Virus record (IMG/VR): IMGVR_UViG_3300021961_000189
Coordinates: 1-43,545 of that record
DNA length: 43,545 nucleotides
From: a virus
Direction: 5' to 3' (one strand)
The translations under genes were made by a program, and so were the position numbers. Shown one piece after another: positions 8,298 through 15,398 of this stretch (the first letter of the stretch is position 1; every line of letters starts with the position of its first letter). Below the pieces are notes generated by a model. It was not told where the DNA came from, searched no databases, and was given only the letters and a program-made list of their open reading frames with translations.

Positions 8298-8498
8298 TTA
8301 TGCGAACTCACCTGCGTCTTTAGTTGCTCTTTTTGGTTTTTCTAACTTACTTTCCAATTGTTGAATTTGTTGATTCAAAATTTCAATTGTTTGCCTGTAT
8401 TTCATTTCTCTTGCTTCTAAAGCAATATTTTGATTGATGGAATCAAAATATTTACTTTGATATACCGAAATCAAATTTTTATAATCTTGTTCTTCCAT
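8298..8498 (-). CDS. 66-aa coiled-coil protein, unknown function
   Basis: A 66-residue charged, helical protein. Residues 23-58 have a heptad-like pattern (YRQTIEILNQQIQQLESKLE), indicating a short coiled coil, and the C-terminus is basic and then acidic (KPKRATKDAGEFA). It lies between two fibre-like genes and has its own late-promoter motif, so it may be a small structural or chaperone-like oligomeriser for the fibres, which is inference. An unusual feature is a terminator-like hairpin between that promoter motif and its ATG. No family recognised. Confidence 0.7.
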   Translation of the reverse strand: MEEQDYKNLISVYQSKYFDSINQNIALEAREMKYRQTIEILNQQIQQLESKLEKPKRATKDAGEFA

Positions 8499-8524
8499 AA
8501 AAAAAGAGGGAGGTTGACTCCCTC
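8497..8524 (-). terminator. Rho-independent terminator after the 620-aa gene
   Basis: On the minus strand a 7-bp GAGGGAG/CTCCCTC stem with a 5-nt loop is followed by a run of T residues that reaches the next ATG (8498). It lies downstream of the 620-aa fibre-like gene and would end that transcript. It also sits just after a late-promoter motif. Confidence 0.75.
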
Positions 8525-8531
8525 TATTTAG
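8524..8531 (-). promoter_or_regulatory. T4-type late promoter (CTAAATAG) abutting a terminator
   Basis: CTAAATAG on the minus strand, 25 nt upstream of the 66-aa coiled-coil gene. Its last base is shared with the base of the terminator stem, so a transcript started here would begin inside or just after the hairpin and probably escape termination. Confidence 0.5.
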
Positions 8532-8553
8532 AGAATGTTATTAATTATTGATA

Positions 8554-10416
8554 TCAGAATGACCCGCCGTCGATTGTTGCGTTTGTGATTACAATCGTGT
8601 TTCCATTACAACCAATTACCTGATCAGTAGTTCCACTACATCCACTTACATACAATGACGCAACTTCTAATGCTCCACCAGTATTGCTGGTCAGAACTCC
8701 AGCAGATTCAGATACGTCAGCAGAGACTACAATTCTTGAAGTGCTGTCGTCCCAATAAACGGCTGCCTTCTTGGCAGAACCAGAATAATAGTTAAACAGA
8801 ACACCAATATCCTTATTGAGATCTGAAGATGGTGCAGAACCATCAACGAATCCAAGGTCAAGCAGCTGGTCTTCAATAGTAGTTGTTGAAGTATTAACTT
8901 GCGTTGTGGAACCATTTACATAAAGGTTTCCAGAAACAGTCAGGTTATTGGCAACAGTTACATCAGATGGCAATCCATAAGTGATTGATTGACCAGAAAC
9001 AGTAACGTCAATTTCATTAGTTGTTCCACTAAAGGTCATTGTCTGTGACGTTGCCACAGAACCTCCACCACCACCAGTACCATTTGTACCTTCAGCAGTT
9101 GTAATCGTTAAATCAACTGCTCCAACGGTAGTATCAACATATGCTTTAATTGACTGTTGAGTTGCCAGAGCAGTATCACTATTTGAAGACATATTGTCTT
9201 CATCTAAAACTGTAGTGATGCCAACAGCGTTTGCTGTTCCAATTTTAAGAGTGCCTGTTGTAGTAACGCCACTAACGTTTACATTAGTAGCAGAGGCAGT
9301 TCCCAGGACAGGAGTTACAAGAGTTGGACTTGTAGCAAATACAAGTGATCCAGACCCAGTTTCATCAGTTACAGCTGATGCTAAGTTTGCTGATGAAGGA
9401 GTACCTAAGAATGTAGCAACATTGACACCAAGTCCAGAAACACCTGTGCTAATAGGAAGATTAGTAGCATCAGAAAGATCAAAAGCTGGAGATGCGTCAG
9501 AACCACCTAATGAAAGTTGAACTCCTCCATAAGATACTGTTGAATTATCAAGAGCTCCATTGGGAATATTTGTTAAAGAGGCACCAGAACCACTAAATGT
9601 TGTAGCAGTAACAATTCCAGAAACATTTACATTATCAAGAGCAATAGTACCTGCGATATCGTGACCATCACCATTTACGTCTATGGATTGGTCAAAGGTT
9701 GCGATACCAGTTACTTTTAAATGTCTAGTTGTGATATCTTGGCCAACCGAAGCGCCACCAGTTATTTCAATGCCACCAACAAACAGAGAATTGTCAATGT
9801 AAACATCTGATGTTGTAAATGTAGTAACTCCAACAACAGTTATAAGATCTCCGCCAGCGTTTCCAAGATTTACATTACCATTAGCATTCAATGTTCCAGT
9901 AACTGTCAATGCTGCGCCAACAGTTACATTGTCGGGAAGACCAATTTGAATTTGATTGTTTGAGACTGTGGTTTCAATTTCTCCAGTTGTTCCTGCAAAA
10001 GTTAAAGTCTCTCCTGTGGTAACAGTATCAGTTGAACCTGAGTCCGCAGCAATACTTAAAGAACTTACAACTTCTGCCCAGGATAAATCTCCAGAAGCAT
10101 TTGTCTTCAGAAAATAATTATTAGTTGGAGAAGCAGGGAAAGTATATGTAGTAATCCCAGCAAGACTATCTGGAGATTTGAGAGTGATGTAAGAAGAACC
10201 ATTGTCAGTTCCTTCTACAAGATTAACACCGCTACCAACAGTAGTGGTATTAACTGACCAATATCTTCCAGATCCTACAAACTTATTATTTGAAGTTGTT
10301 GAATCGATACCTACGTATAAATCGTAACTATCTGTAGTAAAGCCGGGTTCACCTGCCCTTAATCCAGGGAGATCAGCAAGGAGGCCTCTTTTAAACTGAA
10401 TTACAGGTGCCACCAT
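8554..10416 (-). CDS. 620-aa fibre-like virion structural protein
   Basis: The N-terminus (MVAPVIQFKRGLLADLPGLR, then GEPGFTTDSYDLYVGID) resembles the capsid- or tail-attaching start of marine phage fibres and is related to that of the 1224-aa fibre. The rest is Thr/Ser/Gly/Val-rich with repeating elements such as VTVGAALTVTGTLNANGNV and VTVANNLTVSGNLYVNGST, typical of beta-helical trimeric fibre shafts. It also has TATNVNVSGVTTTG-like turns and a YWDDSTSRIVVS segment near the end. It ends ATIDGGSF, sharing a DGG(A/S)F tail with the next two small proteins upstream. Late-promoter motif upstream and terminator downstream. Role: probable fibre or baseplate-associated adhesin; the partner is unknown. 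Confidence 0.82.
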   Translation of the reverse strand: MVAPVIQFKRGLLADLPGLRAGEPGFTTDSYDLYVGIDSTTSNNKFVGSGRYWSVNTTTVGSGVNLVEGTDNGSSYITLKSPDSLAGITTYTFPASPTNNYFLKTNASGDLSWAEVVSSLSIAADSGSTDTVTTGETLTFAGTTGEIETTVSNNQIQIGLPDNVTVGAALTVTGTLNANGNVNLGNAGGDLITVVGVTTFTTSDVYIDNSLFVGGIEITGGASVGQDITTRHLKVTGIATFDQSIDVNGDGHDIAGTIALDNVNVSGIVTATTFSGSGASLTNIPNGALDNSTVSYGGVQLSLGGSDASPAFDLSDATNLPISTGVSGLGVNVATFLGTPSSANLASAVTDETGSGSLVFATSPTLVTPVLGTASATNVNVSGVTTTGTLKIGTANAVGITTVLDEDNMSSNSDTALATQQSIKAYVDTTVGAVDLTITTAEGTNGTGGGGGSVATSQTMTFSGTTNEIDVTVSGQSITYGLPSDVTVANNLTVSGNLYVNGSTTQVNTSTTTIEDQLLDLGFVDGSAPSSDLNKDIGVLFNYYSGSAKKAAVYWDDSTSRIVVSADVSESAGVLTSNTGGALEVASLYVSGCSGTTDQVIGCNGNTIVITNATIDGGSF

Positions 10417-10443
10417 TTTTTTCTAGTCTAACAATTCTTTTTA

Positions 10444-10451
10444 TTATTTAG
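10444..10451 (-). promoter_or_regulatory. T4-type late promoter (CTAAATAA)
   Basis: CTAAATAA on the minus strand, 27 nt upstream of the 620-aa gene start, immediately after the stop of the 79-aa gene. Confidence 0.6.
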
Positions 10452-10452
10452 A

Positions 10453-10692
10453 CTAGAATGCTCCTCCATCATAAGTGAAGTTTGTAACCTCCGCAACTTC
10501 AATTTCTTCTTCTAATTGATCCACAAATGAATCTGAAATATCATTATCGGATGCAGATACATCTAAAGCAGTGTCAAATGGTATTAAGTCAAATTTATTA
10601 CTAGTTGAGTTGTATCTGAGAACATATTTATTTTTTGTACTGTTGAGAGGATCTACGTCCAAATCGGTTAATTGTCTAATCTTGGTTGCCAT
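10453..10692 (-). CDS. 79-aa DGGAF-tail structural protein
   Basis: A small acidic protein (MATKIRQLTDLDVDPLNSTK...) with the segment YVLRYNSTSNKFDLIPFDTAL, then NDISDSFVDQLEEEIEVAE, ending TYDGGAF. It is a paralogue of the 107-aa protein just upstream: both have a (V/L)xYxSxTxKFxL element, an ISD(S/A)FVDQLE(K/E)E helix and the same last residues. The start overlaps the stop of the 107-aa gene by ATGA. Such proteins are found among marine T4-like phage virion genes as I remember them. The exact role is unknown; accessory fibre or tail protein is the likely class. Confidence 0.75.
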   Translation of the reverse strand: MATKIRQLTDLDVDPLNSTKNKYVLRYNSTSNKFDLIPFDTALDVSASDNDISDSFVDQLEEEIEVAEVTNFTYDGGAF

Positions 10693-11015
10693 CAGAATGC
10701 TCCTCCATCAACATCTCCTGCCTGTATTTGACCAAAATCCAATTCTTTTTCCAATTGATCTACAAATGCGTCAGAGATATCTTGGTCTTCTGCAGATGAT
10801 GCTAAAGCATCATCTGGTGTGACCAAAATAAATTTATCAGTAACACTATCATATGTTACAATTAAACCATTTTTCGTGGCATCAAGAGTTCCAAAATTAG
10901 TGTCCCCCATCTCATTTATAGCAGATGGTTGTCTAACCGATCTTACAGATGGTTTTTCAACTTTTGGTTTTTTTGCTATGATGTTAGCTACTGTTACCTT
11001 TTTTACTACTGGCAT
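10692..11015 (-). CDS. 107-aa DGGAF-tail structural protein (paralogue)
   Basis: Begins with a basic, Val/Lys-rich stretch (MPVVKKVTVANIIAKKPKVEK), then LIVTYDSVTDKFILVTPDDAL, an EDQDISDAFVDQLEKELDF helix and the tail DVDGGAF. It is longer at the N-terminus than its 79-aa paralogue, with which it overlaps by ATGA. It lies just 1 nt after the 112-aa gene, so the three small genes are one transcription unit. Likely a small virion protein; function not known. Confidence 0.75.
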   Translation of the reverse strand: MPVVKKVTVANIIAKKPKVEKPSVRSVRQPSAINEMGDTNFGTLDATKNGLIVTYDSVTDKFILVTPDDALASSAEDQDISDAFVDQLEKELDFGQIQAGDVDGGAF

Positions 11016-11016
11016 T

Positions 11017-11355
11017 TTAGGTAGTTGTAATTCCAGGTTCTACTAAAGCCATCCCTTCTACCAATCTAGAAACCGCACCGGAAGAGGATTGTAAACGAAC
11101 ATCATAATAATATCTACCGGGAGTTAATCCAACGGTTACTCCACTTGTCATAGCAATTGATACTTCTCCAGTAGATCCTGTTATAGAAACACTAAATGAA
11201 GTTGATGTAGTTGAACTAAAATGTTTTTTCATTTTAGCACTACCACTATATCCAGAAAGGTTTGATGCTGAACCATCACTTTCCGTTGATTGAAATGTTT
11301 CAGAAAAATCAGAACCTTGAGGAATAACTATATTGATAACAGGATTTGCTGCCAT
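11017..11355 (-). CDS. 112-aa beta-rich virion protein
   Basis: The protein is a single beta-sandwich-like domain: INIVIPQGSDFSETFQ, LSGYSGSAKMKKHFSS, VSITGSTGEVSIAMTSG, then LTPGRYYYDVRLQSSSGAVS and RLVEGMALVEPGITTT. The layout (a polymer-like N-terminal strand, then a GRYYYDV turn and a final VxEGxALVxPxVT strand) resembles the N-terminal domain of receptor-binding or baseplate accessory proteins of other phages, but I make no firm family assignment. It has a late-promoter motif 13 nt upstream, which overlaps the gp16 stop codon, and it starts the small-protein unit behind gp16. Confidence 0.72.
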   Translation of the reverse strand: MAANPVINIVIPQGSDFSETFQSTESDGSASNLSGYSGSAKMKKHFSSTTSTSFSVSITGSTGEVSIAMTSGVTVGLTPGRYYYDVRLQSSSGAVSRLVEGMALVEPGITTT

Positions 11356-11368
11356 GATCCTTTTTTAA

Positions 11369-11376
11369 CTATTTAG
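11369..11376 (-). promoter_or_regulatory. T4-type late promoter (CTAAATAG) overlapping gp16 stop
   Basis: CTAAATAG on the minus strand, 13 nt upstream of the 112-aa gene. The gp16 TAG stop is its last three bases. Confidence 0.6.
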
Positions 11377-11803
11377 TTTCTTCCTTGTCTAGATTAGTAT
11401 TTTTGAGCAACTTTGATAATTCTGCTGTAGAACCAACAAATAAAGCATTGGTTACGTTAGTCGGTCCTTTTGATTTTGTCTCCTCCTCAACGTCTTTCAA
11501 TTTTTTCTGTAGTTCCATAAGTTTGTCCGTAGCATCAGCCACGTTCTTAATTAATTGCCCAGCAACTTCATATGCCCTAGGCATCTCACTTTCTTGTGCC
11601 AATTCAAGAATTCCATTAATTGCTTCTTGACCTTTTTCTATAAGAGAATATAAATTTCCTCTAGTATATTCATAATCTTTTTTTATATCTTCCGTCGAAG
11701 AAGAAAGTGTCTTTAAATCTTTTTCTGTTGGTTCTGCGGAAATAATGTCTCCAGCAACATCAAATGTTTCATTGAGTTCATCAAATTTTCTACTCATTTT
11801 CAT
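11369..11803 (-). CDS. 16: Terminase small subunit gp16
   Basis: The 144-aa protein matches T4 gp16 (about 164 aa) in its central and C-terminal parts: DYEYTRGNLYSLIEKGQEAI, ESEMPRAYEVAGQLIKNVAD, LMELQKKLKDVEE and the conserved NALFVGSTAELSKLL. gp16 forms a ring that regulates DNA recognition and packaging by the large terminase gp17 at the prohead portal. It follows gp15 by 7 nt, as in T4. The large subunit is not next to it here: a fibre region follows instead. Identification is strong. Confidence 0.93.
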   Translation of the reverse strand: MKMSRKFDELNETFDVAGDIISAEPTEKDLKTLSSSTEDIKKDYEYTRGNLYSLIEKGQEAINGILELAQESEMPRAYEVAGQLIKNVADATDKLMELQKKLKDVEEETKSKGPTNVTNALFVGSTAELSKLLKNTNLDKEETK

Positions 11804-11810
11804 CTCTCTA

Positions 11811-12812
11811 TCAATAACTTACACTGAATCCAAAATCATCCCCATCCTCAATAAGAGAATCGTCTGAAGTAGTAATAGATTTGACTGGAGCTCCTCTAAG
11901 ATGAACGGTCGCATCTGTATTATCTTGACCTCTTCTAACTTTAATACTATCAGTTAGAACTTCAACAACAAATACTTCTTCACCATCAAGGTCCACATAT
12001 GTGCTTTCTGTAATTGCTGAAACATCATCGAGTTTGATTACTGTGTCAACAGCAGTGATATCATCAGTTAAGTTGGTTAATACAGTTCCAGTATAATTCT
12101 TAATCGCTCTTGGTTCAATAGCATATTGAACGTCTCTCTGTGGAGTTCCAGAACCAGTAGTTCCTGCAGTAAATCCAACAGTAACTTTTTTGACAAGATC
12201 GCTGCTTGCCGAAGAAATAGGACCGAAAAGATATGTTTTTGCGCTAAATCTGAGAGTATAAACTAGTGCTCTCCTTGTAGTATAATCTCCTTCATAATCA
12301 TCACTCATTGTAATACCTTCAAGAACAATTGGAATATCTCGTTTTTCTCCAATAGTCTCTACAAGATTTATAGTCATATTGTATGACGGTTGAAAATATG
12401 GTAAAATTTGCTCCACAATCTGAAGCATGTCATCATTTAACTTAGTCATGATAGATAATTCAAATTCCATATTGTATGGAACTGGCATATATGCTGTTTG
12501 AATATCTGTACTATCTGAGGTTAATGCTTTTTTAAATTTTTGAGTTTGAGTTATTTTTCTTGATGGATCATAAGTTAATCCAACAAACTCAAAAGACATT
12601 CTTGGTAAAGATAAAGAAACTGCCTTGTTTAAATCTGGTTGTTGGTTAATTCTTGCTAGAAATTTTTGTGTTGGTCCATAAGCAAGAGGAACTCTAAATT
12701 GATTCGAGACATTTCCTGATGAGTCTTCTTGTTTTATGACAATGTTATTAAACAAAGAACCGAATGATATAATGGTTCTTCTGAAAATTTCGTTATAAAA
12801 GTATTCAAACAT
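11811..12812 (-). CDS. 15: Tail completion / sheath terminator protein gp15
   Basis: The start MFEYFYNEIFRRTIISFGSL is very close to T4 gp15, as are VPLAYGPTQKFLARI, MEFELSIMTKLNDDMLQIVE and QILPYFQPSYNMTINL. In T4, gp15 caps the tail tube and sheath and joins the tail to the neck. This copy is 333 aa, against about 272 in T4; the extra length is a C-terminal module (about residues 255-315, VIKLDDVSAITESTYVDLDG followed by KVRRGQ) that also occurs in other structural proteins of this window. It has its own late-promoter motif and is followed closely by gp16. Confidence 0.93.
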   Translation of the reverse strand: MFEYFYNEIFRRTIISFGSLFNNIVIKQEDSSGNVSNQFRVPLAYGPTQKFLARINQQPDLNKAVSLSLPRMSFEFVGLTYDPSRKITQTQKFKKALTSDSTDIQTAYMPVPYNMEFELSIMTKLNDDMLQIVEQILPYFQPSYNMTINLVETIGEKRDIPIVLEGITMSDDYEGDYTTRRALVYTLRFSAKTYLFGPISSASSDLVKKVTVGFTAGTTGSGTPQRDVQYAIEPRAIKNYTGTVLTNLTDDITAVDTVIKLDDVSAITESTYVDLDGEEVFVVEVLTDSIKVRRGQDNTDATVHLRGAPVKSITTSDDSLIEDGDDFGFSVSY

Positions 12813-12835
12813 CTCTTGGTTCTTTGATTAACTAT

Positions 12836-12843
12836 TATTTATG
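12836..12843 (-). promoter_or_regulatory. T4-type late promoter (CATAAATA)
   Basis: CATAAATA on the minus strand, 23 nt upstream of gp15, directly after the gp14 stop. A good match to the T4 late consensus TATAAATA. Confidence 0.68.
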
Positions 12844-14289
12844 TTAAGGCATTCCAAAAGGATTTATTTCTGAAAAATCAATAATATTGTCAGCCTCGTT
12901 TTCTATCTCATTATTTGAGGTAAATCCATCCTCAGAATAGACAGCAGATGAAAGTTTATAACTTGCAGAAGACGCTGATCCAACAATATTTTCTCCAACA
13001 ACAAATGATCCATCTGGACTAACCACTTCCAACTTAGCAGTAGTTGCAACCCAATTGAGTACTCTTGCCGTAGTTCCGGAAATAGAACCAGTGACAACTT
13101 CATTCTTTTGGAATGTTCCAACTCCAACTTGATTTGGTGCTCCAATAGTAATTGTTGGAGGCTCAGTGTATCCAAGTCCAGCGCTAGTAAGATAAATGGC
13201 ACTAATTGTTCCAGCAGCACTAACAACGACAGTAGCAGCTGCAGAAACTGTGGAAACACCAGTAAATGTTACAGATGGTGCTGTAGCCGTTGTGTATCCA
13301 GAACCTCCTCCTGTTATAGTTACAATACCAAGAACACCATTTCCAATGGTTGCGGTTGCTGCTGCTCCAACACCATCACCAATAAATCTAATACCAGGTG
13401 CTTGAGTATATCCCGCTCCTGGATTAATTAATCTAACACTTTGAATTGATTGACTTACTGGATTTACATTTTGCTCACAAGCTACAATTCCAGAAATTCT
13501 TTCTGCGGTGGCAATTCCAGTTGTTCCTCCAGAAGGAGCTGATGAAATTGCTACGATTGGATTGTATGTATATCCACCACCGCGATTCGTTACTGTAATT
13601 TGTCTAATAGCGCCATTTCCAACATATCCAACAACAGCAGTTGCTGTTGTTCCAAGGCCAACAAGGTTGAGAATCGTTGACATCACGCCAGTTCCAACAA
13701 TTTCTCCTCCACCACCAGAACTTAAATCATCACCATAACTTCCAAGTGTTCCTGTTATAGAATCATCAATTTCTGCAATTTCCGTATCTATAATTTCATT
13801 TTCTGGTCTGAATAGTTCACACTTTAAAGTATAAACATATGTTTTTTGAAGTTGATAGAAAGGTTGTTCATGCTCTACAAATTTTATTTCAAATAATCTA
13901 TCTCCAAGAGGAAAATAAATTAAATCACCTTCTTTTGGTCTAGTGCTTAATTTAATATTTGGTTTCCCTGCCAAAAGTGGAGAAATATATGTCTGAAATC
14001 TTTCCTTTGATATTGTTATGGTTATTTCTTGTGTTGACTGTATACCAAATTTTGAGAGTATTGTTGTTTGATCTCCATAACCCTCAAAGTTTTCCAAATA
14101 TGCCTCAATCGGGTGAGCCTCATCAAAATTAGACTCAATTACTTCTCTAATTACTGTTTTTGATGTAATATACTTCCTTGGCAAATAATGTACTTCAACT
14201 CCATACATACGAAGTTGTTCATTAATTAAATCTTGAATCAGACTTTGTTCTGACTTTGATCCCTGTAGAAAAAATGGATTTAATGCCAT
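12844..14289 (-). CDS. 14: Neck protein gp14, enlarged by GYT repeats
   Basis: The N-terminal half matches T4 gp14: MALNPFFLQGSKSEQSLIQD, RMYGVEVHYLPRKYITSK, VIREVIESNFDEAHPIEAYL and GDLIYFPLGDRLFEIKFVEH. gp14 and gp13 form the neck collar between portal and tail. The protein is 481 aa against about 256 in T4. The surplus (about residues 190-440) has four copies of a beta repeat: ITVTNRGGGYTYNPIVAIS, VRLINPGAGYTQAPGIRFI, VTITGGGSGYTTATAPSVTF and IYLTSAGLGYTEPPTITIG. The conserved ending NIIDFSEINPFGMP is kept, so the repeats are an internal insertion. It starts 4 nt after gp13. Confidence 0.92.
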   Translation of the reverse strand: MALNPFFLQGSKSEQSLIQDLINEQLRMYGVEVHYLPRKYITSKTVIREVIESNFDEAHPIEAYLENFEGYGDQTTILSKFGIQSTQEITITISKERFQTYISPLLAGKPNIKLSTRPKEGDLIYFPLGDRLFEIKFVEHEQPFYQLQKTYVYTLKCELFRPENEIIDTEIAEIDDSITGTLGSYGDDLSSGGGGEIVGTGVMSTILNLVGLGTTATAVVGYVGNGAIRQITVTNRGGGYTYNPIVAISSAPSGGTTGIATAERISGIVACEQNVNPVSQSIQSVRLINPGAGYTQAPGIRFIGDGVGAAATATIGNGVLGIVTITGGGSGYTTATAPSVTFTGVSTVSAAATVVVSAAGTISAIYLTSAGLGYTEPPTITIGAPNQVGVGTFQKNEVVTGSISGTTARVLNWVATTAKLEVVSPDGSFVVGENIVGSASSASYKLSSAVYSEDGFTSNNEIENEADNIIDFSEINPFGMP

Positions 14290-14293
14290 GTTT

Positions 14294-15142
14294 TTATCCG
14301 ATCATGTCAAATGGTGGAAGTTCATATGTATTAGACATCTTTTCCATTATTGTTTCAAGATCTTTTTGGGCATCATCATACATTTGCCTTCCATTCAATT
14401 CTACTCCTCCTGGGAGTTTGACACCAGTAAACTTCATCATATTCATTCCCCACTGCCTTTTGATCAAGGCTGTTAGGTATGGTTTAATAAATGAATCATT
14501 CCAAACTCTTGCGTAGTCATTAGGATCTAAAGTAGAATAACAATCTATAATAAGATAGTCATCTACGTTTAAACTTCCCCAATCAATGTCCAAATATAGT
14601 CTATCTTGACGTTTATTAAATCTTATCTGTTTTTGTGTTGTTAATAAGAAATCCATATCTTCTAGATATGTCTTCACCATAGCATAAGAGAGTAACTCAG
14701 TTGAACCCCAGTAGTAAATATCATTCAAAAACAACTGATACTTAACACTAAACATATTGTTAGTGATTGTATTTGATCCATCAAAATGAAACAGTTTAGT
14801 TACCCCAATCACATTTGGTGGAACTTGAAGATAGTTACTATTTTCTTCGTAACTAAATGAAGTTGTTGAAGACCCAGTGATAGAAGCACTTGCTGTAGTT
14901 GTTGCGATACCTACAGTTGAATTTCCACCTCTAGCTCTTCCTCTATCAATATCATCTTGCGTTACTTTATACTTGTAAAAAGTTTGATATACCCCATCAA
15001 AATGTCTCTCTTGGAAAAATTGAATAGCGTCATCTACCAGATCATCAATCTGCTCATCTGCTACGTTTATTTCAAGAACAGGATATCCAAGTTGTCTCTT
15101 ACAGTAGTCTATTAACTCCTGCCTGGTAGATGGTTGTGCCAT
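14294..15142 (-). CDS. 13: Neck protein gp13
   Basis: A 282-aa protein matching T4 gp13 (about 309 aa): RQELIDYCKRQLGYPVLEIN, EQIDDLVDDAIQFFQERHFD, GVYQTFYKYKVTQDDID, FSVKYQLFLNDIYYWGSTEL and LIKRQWGMNMMKFTGVKLPG. gp13 binds the portal after packaging and, with gp14, prepares the head for tail joining. The last helix (LETIMEKMSNTYELPPFDMIG) is conserved. A late-promoter motif lies 22 nt upstream, and gp14 follows after 4 nt, so gp13 and gp14 are one unit. Confidence 0.93.
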   Translation of the reverse strand: MAQPSTRQELIDYCKRQLGYPVLEINVADEQIDDLVDDAIQFFQERHFDGVYQTFYKYKVTQDDIDRGRARGGNSTVGIATTTASASITGSSTTSFSYEENSNYLQVPPNVIGVTKLFHFDGSNTITNNMFSVKYQLFLNDIYYWGSTELLSYAMVKTYLEDMDFLLTTQKQIRFNKRQDRLYLDIDWGSLNVDDYLIIDCYSTLDPNDYARVWNDSFIKPYLTALIKRQWGMNMMKFTGVKLPGGVELNGRQMYDDAQKDLETIMEKMSNTYELPPFDMIG

Positions 15143-15164
15143 TTACTCATTTCCCCCTATATTG

Positions 15165-15172
15165 ATATTTAG
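15165..15172 (-). promoter_or_regulatory. T4-type late promoter (CTAAATAT) for gp13-gp14
   Basis: CTAAATAT on the minus strand, 22 nt upstream of gp13 and overlapping the end of the 75-aa gene. A purine-rich AGGGGGAAA element between it and the start could serve as ribosome binding site. Confidence 0.6.
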
Positions 15173-15396
15173 TCAGATCCTTTTACCAGTTGTTGAAGAA
15201 AATTCTTAATAGTTTCCAAATCATTTTTAATCATTTCAATGTCACTCTCCAACTCTCCGACTCTTTGTGATTCTGAGAGTTTTTTATTCCTTCTTTTCAT
15301 ATACTCATCATACTCATTTTTATTTGTATTGAGTATTGCATTAGTTTTTGGATCTCTCACTAAATTTAGATGATCCTTTACTTTTATATATTCCAT
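15169..15396 (-). CDS. 75-aa charged helical protein, unknown function
   Basis: Starts MEYIKVKDHLNLVRDPKTNA and continues with NKNEYDEYMKRRNKKLSESQR, followed by a coiled-coil-like helix (ELESDIEMIKNDLETIKNFL). It lies 2 nt after the 2506-aa gene and just before gp13, a position where small proteins of this type recur in cyanophage genomes as I remember them. It may be a virion or assembly protein; no function can be read. Its stop overlaps the gp13 promoter motif. Confidence 0.75.
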   Translation of the reverse strand: MEYIKVKDHLNLVRDPKTNAILNTNKNEYDEYMKRRNKKLSESQRVGELESDIEMIKNDLETIKNFLQQLVKGSD

Positions 15397-15398
15397 AA

